From Sinorhizobium medicae (GTDB lineage: Bacteria > Pseudomonadota > Alphaproteobacteria > Rhizobiales > Rhizobiaceae), in the NCBI RefSeq assembly GCF_007827695.1, contig NZ_VITA01000006.1:186001-250000 (forward strand): a stretch of DNA of 64,000 nt, given 5' to 3'. Position numbers and translations under genes: made by a program. The notes beneath the pieces are model-generated. The model searched no databases. It saw only the letters and a program-made list of their open reading frames with translations, and was not told the DNA's origin. Below are positions 1 to 9,967 of this stretch, one piece after another; position 1 is the stretch's first letter; every line of letters begins with the position of its first letter.

Positions 1-1561
1 GACGCAGATGGTGAAGCGTATCCCGGACGCTCTCATAGGGTTCGAGACTCATGAGGCCGGCGACGGGCAGGGCGATCTCGCCAGTGACTTTGCCATCCTC
101 GACGACGACGAAGCCGCCCTTGATTTCGCTTAATCGGTTGACTGCGAGCGCCATGTCTTCGTCGCCGGCCCCCACGACGCAGATGTTGTGGCTGTCATGG
201 CCGACCGTGGACGCTATCGCACCCTTCTTGAGGCCGAAGCCCTGGACGAAGCCGTTGGCATGATTGCCGTTGACGCCGTGGCGCTCGATCACGGCGACCT
301 TGATGATGTCACGGTCGAGATCGACACCCGTTTGATTGCCTTCGGCGGGTAGCCGGTAGCGGCGGTGTTCGGTGATGATCTTGCCGGGCAGAACGCCCAG
401 AACCGGGGTCTCTCCTTCGTTGTAGGGGAGACCGAAATCGGCTGCCCGGACCTTGCGTGCCTTGACGCTGTCGAGCCCCACCGGCTCTACCGGCCGGCGT
501 TCTGCGAAGAGAGCATCCGTGACGCGCCGTCCGGCGGAAAAGACGATTCCCGCCCTGCAGTCTTCCAGGCTGTCGATAACGACGAGGTCGGCGCGCCAGC
601 CCGGAGCGACGAGGCCGCGATCGCGAAGGCCGAAGGCGCGTGCGGCTGAAATCGAAGCGGCGCGATAGATGGCGAGCGGCTCGACGCCGGCCGCGATTGC
701 GGTGCGGATCATGTGATCGAGGTGGCCCTGTTCGGCAATGTCGAGCGGGTTGCGGTCGTCCGTGCAGAGCGCCAGATAGGGTGAGAGCCGCTCGGTGATG
801 AGAGGCATAAGCGCTTGCAAATCCTTCGAGACGGAACCTTCGCGCACAAGGATGTGCATGCCCTTGCGTATTTTCTCGAGTGCTTCCCCCGCGCTTGTGC
901 ATTCATGATCTGTGCGGATTCCGGTCGCGAGATAACCGTTCAGTTCCTTTCCGCGAAGGAGGGGGGCATGGCCGTCGATATGCCCATCCTGGAAGGCATC
1001 GAGTTTTGCAAGGCAAATCGGATCCTTGTTGACGACACCCGGAAAATTCATGAACTCGGCAAGCCCGATCACCTTCGGGTGGTTGCGAAAGGGGATAAGG
1101 CGCTCCACCGGTAGGTCGGCGCCCGAGGTTTCGAGATGCGTAGCCGGCACGCAGGAGGAGAGTTGGACGCGGATGTCCATGATCGTCTCCATGGCCGAAT
1201 CCAGGAAATACTGGATGCCTTCGGTGCCGAGCACATTGGCGATCTCGTGCGGATCGCAGATCGCAGTGGTGACACCAAGCGGCAGCACGCAGCGGTCGAA
1301 CTCGTGCGGCGTCACCAGCGACGATTCGATGTGGAGATGCGTATCGATGAAGCCCGGCACGATGACGCGGCCGGTGACGTCGATCTCCTCGCGGCCCTGA
1401 TAGTCGCCGCAGGTGCCGACGATACGCCCACCCGAGATGGCGATGTCGGAGGCAACGAGTTCCCCCGTGACGAGATCGAAGAACCGCCCGCCCTTGAGCA
1501 CGATTTCCGCCGGCCCGCGGCCCACGCCCTGATCTATGAGACGCTCCAGCGCTTCGGACAT
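1..1561 (-). CDS. ade: Adenine deaminase, C-terminus cut by window edge
   Basis: Reads leftward from an ATG at 1559-1561 for 520 codons with no stop before base 1, so the C-terminus lies outside the window. The product belongs to the amidohydrolase superfamily and should deaminate adenine to hypoxanthine in purine salvage. Seen directly: an N-terminal segment GGRIVG, the metal-binding motif DTHLHIESS, then [10 protein letters not shown] and [12 protein letters not shown], all typical of bacterial Ade. The family is usually about 565 residues, so roughly 45 are missing. A GAGG ribosome-binding sequence precedes the ATG. The aminotransferase gene lies 86 bp upstream on the same strand, with a palindromic repeat in the gap. 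Confidence 0.88.
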   Translation of the reverse strand, partial: MSEALERLIDQGVGRGPAEIVLKGGRFFDLVTGELVASDIAISGGRIVGTCGDYQGREEIDVTGRVIVPGFIDTHLHIESSLVTPHEFDRCVLPLGVTTAICDPHEIANVLGTEGIQYFLDSAMETIMDIRVQLSSCVPATHLETSGADLPVERLIPFRNHPKVIGLAEFMNFPGVVNKDPICLAKLDAFQDGHIDGHAPLLRGKELNGYLATGIRTDHECTSAGEALEKIRKGMHILVREGSVSKDLQALMPLITERLSPYLALCTDDRNPLDIAEQGHLDHMIRTAIAAGVEPLAIYRAASISAARAFGLRDRGLVAPGWRADLVVIDSLEDCRAGIVFSAGRRVTDALFAERRPVEPVGLDSVKARKVRAADFGLPYNEGETPVLGVLPGKIITEHRRYRLPAEGNQTGVDLDRDIIKVAVIERHGVNGNHANGFVQGFGLKKGAIASTVGHDSHNICVVGAGDEDMALAVNRLSEIKGGFVVVEDGKVTGEIALPVAGLMSLEPYESVRDTLHHLR

Positions 1562-1598
1562 CTATGCACCTCGCACTTGATCCTGATCATGACAATAA

Positions 1599-1624
1599 CC
1601 CTCTCCCCGCGGTCGGGGAAAGGG
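1599..1624. repeat. Short palindromic intergenic repeat (CCCTCTCCCC type)
   Basis: CCCTCTCCCCG (1599-1609) faces CGGGGAAAGGG (1614-1624) with one mismatch and a 4-base loop, in the gap between the aminotransferase and ade. The same core recurs at 19449-19580 and, more loosely, at 34389-34434 and 57863-57883. It looks like a member of a rhizobial palindromic repeat family (RIME-like). No T-run follows on either strand. Confidence 0.55.
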
Positions 1625-1647
1625 CCTCGCACATGGCAGGAAACGCT

Positions 1648-2976
<1,329 letters not shown>

Positions 2977-3178
2977 GTCTCATCTCCTCCTCGATTCGTG
3001 GCGATGCTGGCCTCCGCCAGAACGTAGCACCGATTCAATATCCTGCCACCGCCGGATCGCAGAAATGCGGTAAACGGAACCTTCGAGTGGGCATCCAAGC
3101 CGGCCCCTCGTGCCCAGGCGTGCTGCGTCGCTCCCCTCATGCTTGAATGCCACGCCGGTTGAACGAGTCACGACGGTA

Positions 3179-3208
3179 AAAAAAATCGATTTGCAAATCG
3201 ATTTTTTT
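3179..3208. promoter_or_regulatory. Perfect 30-bp palindrome, probable LacI-family operator
   Basis: Seven A, then TCGATTTG, is followed by its exact complement centred between 3193 and 3194. The core TCGATTTGCAAATCGA has the size and symmetry of a LacI-family operator. It ends 18 bp before the preferred start of the LacI gene, so it is well placed for autoregulation and perhaps for repressing the sugar operon or the divergent aminotransferase. Operator identity is inferred from position. Confidence 0.65.
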
Positions 3209-3225
3209 GCGTAATGTTGGCGTCC

Positions 3226-4230
3226 ATGAGCACAATCGCAAAAGTGGCAGCAAGGGCTGGCGTGTCGCCGACGACGGTTTCTCACGTGATCAATCATAGC
3301 GATCGCGTGTCGAAACCCCTGCGCGAGCGCGTCGAGGCGGCGATCAAGGATCTCGGTTACAAACCCAATCCGCAGGCGCAGAGCCTGCGGACGGGGCGCA
3401 CCAATATCGTCGCAATGCTGATCCCCGACATCCGCAACCCGTTTTATCCGGAGCTCGTCAAGGCAGCGCAGTCGGAGCTTGAAGTTGCCGGTCTGGACAT
3501 GCTGATCTTCAACACCGACGTTCCGGGCGGTCAGTCCCAGGATCATGGGCGCGAATACCTGCGCCAGATCGGCAACAAGCGCGTCGATGGTCTCATCGTC
3601 GGCGACTTTGCCCTGCACGGCATGCATGACGCGCTGATGCGCGTCGAGACGCCGACCGTCTTCATTGGCAACCTGCCGAATCACGCCGTGGATTGCGTCC
3701 GGATCGACGATTTCGGCGGCGGCTACCAGATGGGTGCTTACCTGGCCGGGAAGGGCCATCGGCGCATTGCCCATGTAACCGGTCCGTCATTCTTCGCCGA
3801 AGCGATGTCGCGGGCGGATGGCTTCGAACAGGGATTGGCCGACCATGGTGCAACGCCCGATCCCGGTTTGCGCTTCGAGGGCAGCTATCTTGCGCCTTCC
3901 GGCAAGGCAGCCGCCGAATGGCTGCTTGCCGGACACGGCGGTGATCTGCCGTCGGCAGTCTTCTTCGGCAACTATCTGATGGCAGCTGGCGCTTTGGCCG
4001 AGTTCTACGACCGCGGCATTCGCATACCCGACGATTTCAAGGTCGCAGTATTCGGCGATCAGCCGCAGCTCGAATATGTCCGGCCGCGGCTGACCCGCGT
4101 CGGCAACGCGCCGGCCGAACTGGCGCGCCGCGCAACTCGCATGCTGCTCGAACGGATCAACGGAACCTATGAGGGAGAGCCGAGAAGCGAGGTCGTTTCA
4201 TGCGTGCTGCGGGAGTTCGAGACAGCGTGA
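3226..4230 (+). CDS. LacI/GalR-family transcriptional regulator
   Basis: A 334-residue LacI-family repressor. The first 25 residues form the family helix-turn-helix (MSTIAKVAARAGVSPTTVSH), followed by the hinge YKPNPQAQSLRTGRT and a periplasmic-binding-like sensor domain starting near VAMLIPDIRNPFYPEL. The ATG at 3226 is preferred over the in-frame ATG at 3214 because family members begin a few residues before the first helix. Neither start has a clear ribosome-binding site. It sits 61 bp before the sugar ABC genes, in the same direction, so it probably senses the imported sugar or a derivative. Confidence 0.85.
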   Translation: MSTIAKVAARAGVSPTTVSHVINHSDRVSKPLRERVEAAIKDLGYKPNPQAQSLRTGRTNIVAMLIPDIRNPFYPELVKAAQSELEVAGLDMLIFNTDVPGGQSQDHGREYLRQIGNKRVDGLIVGDFALHGMHDALMRVETPTVFIGNLPNHAVDCVRIDDFGGGYQMGAYLAGKGHRRIAHVTGPSFFAEAMSRADGFEQGLADHGATPDPGLRFEGSYLAPSGKAAAEWLLAGHGGDLPSAVFFGNYLMAAGALAEFYDRGIRIPDDFKVAVFGDQPQLEYVRPRLTRVGNAPAELARRATRMLLERINGTYEGEPRSEVVSCVLREFETA

Positions 4231-4291
4231 CATCGCTCAAGTGAGGCGGCCCTGAGGAGAGGGCCTGAACAAGTGTGAGAGGGAGGTACCA

Positions 4292-5659
4292 ATGAAGAAT
4301 AGATCCAACCTTGTTGCGGCATCCGGCAAGTCGCGCCGGGAATTTCTCCGCAACGGCGCAACCTTCGCCGCCGCCGGACTGGCCGGCGGCCTGAGCGGCT
4401 TTCCGTTCATCAACCGGCTGCCGGTGCGTGCCCAGGACGCCCCGTTGAAGTTCTGGCAATTTTACGCGCCCGGCGGCCAGGTGAAGCCGCAGGTCGAATG
4501 GTTCGAGAAAACCGTCGCCGATTGGAACGCAACGCACGACCAGAAGGTCGAGCTCGAATTCATCCCGAACAAGGAATACATCAACGGTCCGAAGCTCGCG
4601 ACCGCCTTCGCCTCCGGTGACGGGCCGGACATCTTCATCATCTCGCCCGGCGACTTCCTGCGCTATTACAATGGCGGGGTTCTGCAAGATCTGACGCCCT
4701 ATATCGACGAGAAGGCCCGGGCCGATTTCCCGGAAAGCGTGCTTGCGAACCGTATGGTCGACGGCAAGATCTTCGGCCTTCCGATGGAAGTCGAGCCGAT
4801 GGCGATGTTCTACTCCATCAAGGCCTTTGAGGATGCCGGCCTCAATGAGAATGACGTGCCGAAGACCTGGGACGAACTGTTGGAACTGGGCAAGAAACTG
4901 ACCACGCCGGAACGTTATGGCCTGCTGTTCCAGACCGCGCCGGGCTATTACCAGAACTTCACCTGGTATCCCTTCCTCTGGCAGGGCGGCGGCGAATTCC
5001 AGAACGCCGAGGGAAAAAGCGCGTTCGACTCGCCCGCGACCGTGCAGGCGCTGAAGCTCTGGCAGGATGCCGTGAATTCGGGCGCCGCACCCCGGCAGGT
5101 ACTCGGCAACGGCGCCAACGACAGTGTCGCCAATCTCGCCTCCGGCTATTGCGCGATCCAGAATGTCGGTATCTGGGCCATTTCCCAATTGAAGAACAAC
5201 GCCAAGGACTTCCCCTACGGCGTGTTCCGCTTGCCGACGCCGGCGAATGGCAAGTACGTCACAGTCGGCGGCGGATGGGCTTTCGTCGCCAATTCCAAAG
5301 GCAAGAACCCGGAAGCTGCCGGGCAGTTCTGCGCCTGGGCGCTGGCATCGATGGATCAAGGCTCGATCGATCGTGTCGCGAGCTGGTGCACCGAAGCGAA
5401 ATCCGACATGCCCCCGCGCGACAGCGCTCTGAAAGCACGTGAAGCGGCATTCAGCGAAGGCATAATCGGCCAGTTCGCCAAAGAGATTCACCCGGGTACG
5501 CGCGCCGAGCCGCGGGTGCCGCCGGAAGTCTACAAGATCATCTCGGACGCCGTACAACAGGCCATGCTCGGTGGCGCCGACCCGCAGGCGACCGCGACCA
5601 CGGCCTCGCAGCGGCTCGACGCCTACCTGGCCTCCTATTCCGGCGCGCCGATTCTTTAA
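4292..5659 (+). CDS. Sugar ABC transporter substrate-binding protein (family 1, Tat-type signal)
   Basis: A 455-residue extracellular solute-binding protein of the carbohydrate family 1 group. The N-terminus carries SRREFLRNGATFAAAG, a twin-arginine signal with a hydrophobic stretch and a likely cleavage after RAQA-type residues near 48, so the protein is predicted to be exported folded. The mature part starts LKFWQFYAPGG and contains FASGDGPDIFIISPGDF, typical of this family. GAGGGAGG lies upstream of the ATG. It is the first transporter gene of the LacI-linked operon. A strong hairpin follows the stop, which would favour extra binding protein over the membrane subunits. Confidence 0.87.
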   Translation: MKNRSNLVAASGKSRREFLRNGATFAAAGLAGGLSGFPFINRLPVRAQDAPLKFWQFYAPGGQVKPQVEWFEKTVADWNATHDQKVELEFIPNKEYINGPKLATAFASGDGPDIFIISPGDFLRYYNGGVLQDLTPYIDEKARADFPESVLANRMVDGKIFGLPMEVEPMAMFYSIKAFEDAGLNENDVPKTWDELLELGKKLTTPERYGLLFQTAPGYYQNFTWYPFLWQGGGEFQNAEGKSAFDSPATVQALKLWQDAVNSGAAPRQVLGNGANDSVANLASGYCAIQNVGIWAISQLKNNAKDFPYGVFRLPTPANGKYVTVGGGWAFVANSKGKNPEAAGQFCAWALASMDQGSIDRVASWCTEAKSDMPPRDSALKAREAAFSEGIIGQFAKEIHPGTRAEPRVPPEVYKIISDAVQQAMLGGADPQATATTASQRLDAYLASYSGAPIL

Positions 5660-5669
5660 TCCTCCCCGG

Positions 5670-5706
5670 GGGCGGCCGCTCCGGTTTTCAAACCCGGCGG
5701 CCGCCC
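5670..5706 (+). terminator. GC-rich intercistronic hairpin after the binding-protein gene
   Basis: GGGCGGCCGC (5670-5679) pairs perfectly with GCGGCCGCCC (5697-5706); the loop can also form an inner CCGG pair. No T-run follows, so it is more likely an mRNA-stabilising or partial attenuation element than a full terminator. Hairpins at this position are common after ABC binding-protein genes. Confidence 0.55.
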
Positions 5707-5789
5707 AGCACGTCCAGGAAAGCGCACGAGGCTTTCCATCCGGACGTGTGCATTTTCAAAAAGGTTAGAGAAGCGGTGCGAGAATAGCC

Positions 5790-6722
5790 ATGAGCACGTC
5801 AGTCCGTCCCAAAACAAAATTCAGGCACAGCCGCCTGTCGGCCCGAAATCGCGAATGGATCGCCGGCTACCTTTTCGTGCTGCCCGACGCGCTCGGCCTG
5901 CTGGTTTTTCTCGGCCTGCCGATGCTCCTGTCGCTGGTGCTCGGGCTCTACGACGTCGACGGTTTCGGAGCCTACCGTTTCGTTGGAATGGCCAACTACA
6001 CGAAAATGATGCGTGACCCGCTGTTCTGGCAGTCCGCCAAGGTGACCGCGCTTTACGCGCTCATGCTGGTGCCGCTTCTCTATGTCTGCGGCCTGAGTTT
6101 GGCGCTGCTTGTTCAGAAAACCAACCGCTTCAACGGCGTCATCCGCTCGATGTTCTTCGCCCCACATATGGTCAGCCTCATCGTGGTGGCTCTGGTCTGG
6201 CAGTTCCTCGTCGTCGACAAGATTGGCGTCCTCAGCCGCCTCACGCCGGCTCTGGGACTCGGGGGCATCTCTTTCCTGGGTGATCCCGACTATGCACTCT
6301 TTACCGTCGTGGCGGTCAGCGTCTGGTTCCTGATGGGCTACTACATGCTGATCTTCCTCGGCGGGCTGCAGGACATTCCGGCCATGTATTACGAGGCGGC
6401 GACCATGGATGGCGCCGGACCGATCGCAAAATTCTGGTACATCACCCTGCCGCTGCTTAAGCCCACGAGCTTCTTCGTGATCATGATCTCCATGGTGGCG
6501 GCCGTGGCAGGATCACAGGCCTTCGACATCATCTGGGTCATGACGGGCGGCGGTCCCGCCAATTCCACCTCGGTACTGATCGTCTATATCTACCAGCAGG
6601 CCTTTAGTTTCGGAGCGTTCGGCTATGCAGCGGCCATGGCCTCGATCCTGGTGATTTCGCTGATGGCCATGACCGGCCTGATGTTCCTGCTGACCCGCGG
6701 AGGCCGCTTCAGCTATGAGTAA
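5790..6722 (+). CDS. Sugar ABC transporter permease (MalF/UgpA type)
   Basis: A 310-residue inner-membrane permease with six predicted helices, the first around residues 27-50 (LFVLPDALGLLVFLGLPML). The EAA loop that contacts the ATPase is seen as YYEAATMDGAG about residue 200, followed by LPLLKPT. It overlaps the next permease gene by 8 bases, showing tight operon structure. The substrate is not evident from the permease alone; the neighbouring GH172-type enzyme suggests an oligosaccharide. Confidence 0.87.
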   Translation: MSTSVRPKTKFRHSRLSARNREWIAGYLFVLPDALGLLVFLGLPMLLSLVLGLYDVDGFGAYRFVGMANYTKMMRDPLFWQSAKVTALYALMLVPLLYVCGLSLALLVQKTNRFNGVIRSMFFAPHMVSLIVVALVWQFLVVDKIGVLSRLTPALGLGGISFLGDPDYALFTVVAVSVWFLMGYYMLIFLGGLQDIPAMYYEAATMDGAGPIAKFWYITLPLLKPTSFFVIMISMVAAVAGSQAFDIIWVMTGGGPANSTSVLIVYIYQQAFSFGAFGYAAAMASILVISLMAMTGLMFLLTRGGRFSYE

Positions 6723-7557
6723 ACCGTCTCTCTATTTCAGTAATTCGCAGGTAACCGCCGTCCGCTTGATCTGGATGACGGTGGCGGCCATCCTCGCGCT
6801 AATGACGGTCTTCCCTTTGTTGTGGATGGTCTCGATCGCCTTCAAGGGCGCTCAGGAGTCGTTTTCTCCGGCGCTGCTGCCGTCGGCGCCGACCTGGTCG
6901 AACTTCGTCTATGTGCTGACCGAGGTGCCGTTCATCCGCTATATGCTGAACAGCCTTTTCGTGTCGGTCACCGTCACGGTGGTGGCGCTGTTCTTCCATT
7001 CGATGGCGGGTTACGCGCTGGCCAGGCTGCGCTTCCCGGGCCGGGAACTGATCTTCCTCGCCATCTTCTCGACTCTGCTCGTGTCGCTGCCGGTCGTCAT
7101 CGTGCCGCTGTTCATCATCGTGCGCGCCATGGGCATGCTGAACACCTATGGCGGGATCATCATTCCGTCGATCTTCAACGCCTTCGGCATCTTCCTGCTC
7201 AGGCAATATTATCTGTCCTTGCCGCGTGAAATCGAGGAGGCGGCCGTGATGGACGGCGCCGGATACTGGCGCATCTATTGGAGCGTCATCCTGCCTCTGT
7301 CCAAGCCAATTCTGTCGGCACTGGCCATCCTGTTCTTTCTCGCCAACTGGAATGCCTTTCTGTGGCCGCTGACGGTCGCATCCGACCAGAAATTCTGGGT
7401 CGTGCAGGTCGGTATCGCCAACTTCAAGAGCGAGTATTCGGCGGCCTGGAACTACATGTTGGCGGCTTCGACGATCGTTGCCATCCCCACCCTCGTCCTG
7501 TTCCTGGTCTTCCAACGGCAGATCATGGACTCGATAAAGACAAGCGGTCTGAAATGA
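6715..7557 (+). CDS. Sugar ABC transporter permease (MalG/UgpE type)
   Basis: A 280-residue partner permease. The start overlaps the previous gene, and the stop overlaps the next start in ATGA. The first helix spans about residues 16-36 (MTVAAILALMTVFPLLWMV), and the EAA loop EIEEAAVMDGAG precedes LPLSKPILS. It should pair with the upstream permease to form the channel, driven by the ATPase encoded two genes downstream. Confidence 0.87.
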   Translation: MSKPSLYFSNSQVTAVRLIWMTVAAILALMTVFPLLWMVSIAFKGAQESFSPALLPSAPTWSNFVYVLTEVPFIRYMLNSLFVSVTVTVVALFFHSMAGYALARLRFPGRELIFLAIFSTLLVSLPVVIVPLFIIVRAMGMLNTYGGIIIPSIFNAFGIFLLRQYYLSLPREIEEAAVMDGAGYWRIYWSVILPLSKPILSALAILFFLANWNAFLWPLTVASDQKFWVVQVGIANFKSEYSAAWNYMLAASTIVAIPTLVLFLVFQRQIMDSIKTSGLK

Positions 7558-8780
7558 CAACCCAAAACGCCAGGGATCAAAGAATGAACAATGCCGGCCT
7601 TTCACCGTTGCGCGGTCTCGCAAAGCTGCGCGATGCAAAGACGAGACGATTCTCGAGTTATGACCGGACAGGCGGCAATGACGACCGGTTGCATATCGAG
7701 CCGGGCCAGACGGTCACCATCGCTGAATATGCGGGCGCGGGCATCGTCACCCATATCTGGGTCACGATCCAATGCGAAAGCGAAAGTTACCTTCGCAAGG
7801 CTGTCTTGCGCGCCTGGTGGGACGGCGAGGGCGCGCCCAGCATCGAGGCGCCGATCGGCGACTTTTTCGGCATGGGGAATGCGCGCACAGGAAACTATGC
7901 CAGCTTGCCGATGCAGGCGAGCCCGGAAGACGGCAAGGCCTTCAATTGCTACTTCCCGATGCCGTTCGGCTCGGGCATGAAATTCACCATCACCAATGAA
8001 GCCGAGCACGATCTGCTCTTTTATTACTATATCGACCTCGAGCTGCATGATGAGCTGGAAGAGGACCTCGGCCGCTTTCATGCGCAATACCGCCAGGAAC
8101 GGCCCGAAAACTTCGACGAGGCCGGGCTGACGAATGAGCAGGTGCTGTTCGGCGGCGAGAATGTCGACGGCAAGGGCAACTACGTCATCCTCGACGCTGC
8201 CGGTCACGGCCACTATGTCGGCGTGCTCTACAGCGTCTACTCACACCGCCGCTCCGAGGTATGGGACTGGTACGGCGAGGGCGACGATATGATCTACGTT
8301 GACGGCGAGCCGGGCATTTCGGTCCCGGACGGCATCCGTAAGCCGGATCCCCGCATCGGTCCGAAAGCGGCGCTGATCGAAGATCGGCCGGAATCCGCGC
8401 CCGGAGCCAACGACGCCTGGCCACCGACGCTGCACGGCACCGGCACGGAAGACTATTTCAACACCGCATGGTGTCCGACGCAGGACTATGACGCCCCCTA
8501 CCACGGCATCATCTCCGCCGGCGGTCCGAACTGGACCGAGCCGGTGACCCTCTATCGCTGGCACATCGAGGACCCGGTGATTTTCCATAAGAACATCCGG
8601 GTGACGATCGAGCATGGTCACGCCAACAGACGCGCCGACGATATGTCCTCCGTTGCCTTCTGGTATCAGGCCGAGCCGCACAAGCCGTTCGGCGCTTTCC
8701 CCAAGGTCGAGGACCGGATTCCAACCTTTCGCCGCCCCTACCACAATTGGTCGGCGGTCGAAGCCAGGACGAGGCGCTGA
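7554..8780 (+). CDS. DUF2961 protein, GH172-type glycoside hydrolase, cytoplasmic
   Basis: A 408-residue DUF2961 protein; that domain has been renamed glycoside hydrolase family 172. Characterised members act on alpha-D-fructofuranosides such as difructose dianhydride, or on D-arabinan. Two motifs that I recall as carrying the catalytic glutamates are present: WYGEGDD with Glu242 and HGTGTEDYF with Glu299. No signal peptide is seen, so it should cleave sugar after import. Its ATG overlaps the permease stop, and the ATPase gene follows after 3 bases, so it is an integral part of the operon. An alternative start is the ATG at 7584. About 36 extra residues lie between the two catalytic motifs compared with the short form I remember. 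Confidence 0.8.
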   Translation: MTTQNARDQRMNNAGLSPLRGLAKLRDAKTRRFSSYDRTGGNDDRLHIEPGQTVTIAEYAGAGIVTHIWVTIQCESESYLRKAVLRAWWDGEGAPSIEAPIGDFFGMGNARTGNYASLPMQASPEDGKAFNCYFPMPFGSGMKFTITNEAEHDLLFYYYIDLELHDELEEDLGRFHAQYRQERPENFDEAGLTNEQVLFGGENVDGKGNYVILDAAGHGHYVGVLYSVYSHRRSEVWDWYGEGDDMIYVDGEPGISVPDGIRKPDPRIGPKAALIEDRPESAPGANDAWPPTLHGTGTEDYFNTAWCPTQDYDAPYHGIISAGGPNWTEPVTLYRWHIEDPVIFHKNIRVTIEHGHANRRADDMSSVAFWYQAEPHKPFGAFPKVEDRIPTFRRPYHNWSAVEARTRR

Positions 8781-8783
8781 ATC

Positions 8784-9869
8784 ATGGCTCGGGTAGAAAT
8801 CGAAAACATCACCAAGCGTTATGGACATCTGGAAGTCGTTCATGGCGTCTCAGCCTGCATAGAAGACGGCGAGTTCGTCATTCTGGTCGGGCCGTCCGGC
8901 TGCGGAAAATCCACCCTGCTCAGGATGATCGCCGGGCTGGAACATATATCCGACGGCACGATCAGCATCGACGGCGAGGTCGTCAACGATGTCGCTCCCA
9001 AGGACCGCAACATCGCGATGGTGTTCCAGAACTACGCGCTTTATCCGCATATGACGGTGGCGCAGAACATGGCCTTCTCGCTGAAGCTCTCCGGGCTGGG
9101 CAAGGACGAGACCCGGGACAAGGTCGGCAATGCGGCGCGAATCCTCGGCCTCGAGAAGCTGCTCGATCGCTATCCCGGTCAGCTCTCCGGCGGCCAGCGG
9201 CAGCGTGTGGCCATGGGTCGCGCGATCGTCCGCGACCCGGAGGTGTTCCTCTTCGATGAGCCGCTGTCGAATCTCGACGCCAAGCTGCGCGTGCAGATGC
9301 GCGCCGAAATCAAATCGCTGCACCAGCGGCTGAAGACCACCACGATCTATGTCACCCACGACCAGGTCGAGGCGATGACCATGGCCGACCGTATCGTCGT
9401 CATGCGCGACGGCCTGATAGAGCAGGTCGGCTCGCCGCTCGACCTCTATGACGAACCGGCCAACCTCTTCGTCGCCGGCTTCATCGGAAGCCCGACGATG
9501 AACTTCATTGAAGGCGCCATGGAAGCCGATATATTTCGTGGAACGGGAGGAATCGAATGCCATTCGAACCTGCCGGCGGCCTTCCACGGAGCGCTTGTTG
9601 CCGGCATCAGGCCCGACAAGATCAAACTCGGCAAAAGCGGTGGTCCTTTTGAGGTTCTGGTCGTCGAGCCCACGGGCGCCGAAACACAAGTCGTCGTTCA
9701 ATCAGGAGACCTGCAACTGGTTGCGCTGGTTCAGGGGCGCGTAACCTACAGGCCCGGCGAAAGCGTGGGGGTAACGCTCGACGAAACGGCAGTGCATTTT
9801 TTCGACGCCAGGACCGAGCAGAGGATCGAGCACCTGGATCGCAACCTTGGCAGCGTTTCTCGGCAGTAA
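8784..9869 (+). CDS. Sugar ABC transporter ATP-binding protein (UgpC/MalK type)
   Basis: A 361-residue ATPase. Walker A GPSGCGKST is at 36-44, the ABC signature LSGGQ at 134-138, Walker B VFLFDE at 154-159 and the switch His at 192. The C-terminal 120 residues form the MalK/UgpC regulatory OB-type domain, here more divergent than the nucleotide-binding half. It is the last gene of the operon and supplies energy for the two permeases. Confidence 0.88.
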   Translation: MARVEIENITKRYGHLEVVHGVSACIEDGEFVILVGPSGCGKSTLLRMIAGLEHISDGTISIDGEVVNDVAPKDRNIAMVFQNYALYPHMTVAQNMAFSLKLSGLGKDETRDKVGNAARILGLEKLLDRYPGQLSGGQRQRVAMGRAIVRDPEVFLFDEPLSNLDAKLRVQMRAEIKSLHQRLKTTTIYVTHDQVEAMTMADRIVVMRDGLIEQVGSPLDLYDEPANLFVAGFIGSPTMNFIEGAMEADIFRGTGGIECHSNLPAAFHGALVAGIRPDKIKLGKSGGPFEVLVVEPTGAETQVVVQSGDLQLVALVQGRVTYRPGESVGVTLDETAVHFFDARTEQRIEHLDRNLGSVSRQ

Positions 9870-9908
9870 CTCAGTCTTCCTCCAGGAATCCCGGGGACAC
9901 GCCAAACC

Positions 9909-9955
9909 GGATCACGATGATCCAGGTCGGATCGACCTAGATCATGAACGTGATC
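9909..9955. repeat. Three tandem short inverted repeats at a convergent junction
   Basis: GGATCA-CGA-TGATCC (9909-9923), AGGTCG-GAT-CGACCT (9924-9938) and GATCA-N6-TGATC (9940-9955) lie back to back in the 98-bp gap between the ATPase gene and the convergent kinase gene. They may act as a bidirectional transcript end. No T-run is present. Confidence 0.45.
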
Positions 9956-9967
9956 GTTTCCAATGCG

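Noticed and set aside
4157..5557. A 466-codon minus-strand frame
   Set aside because: Shadow of the sugar-binding-protein gene, with no recognisable domain.
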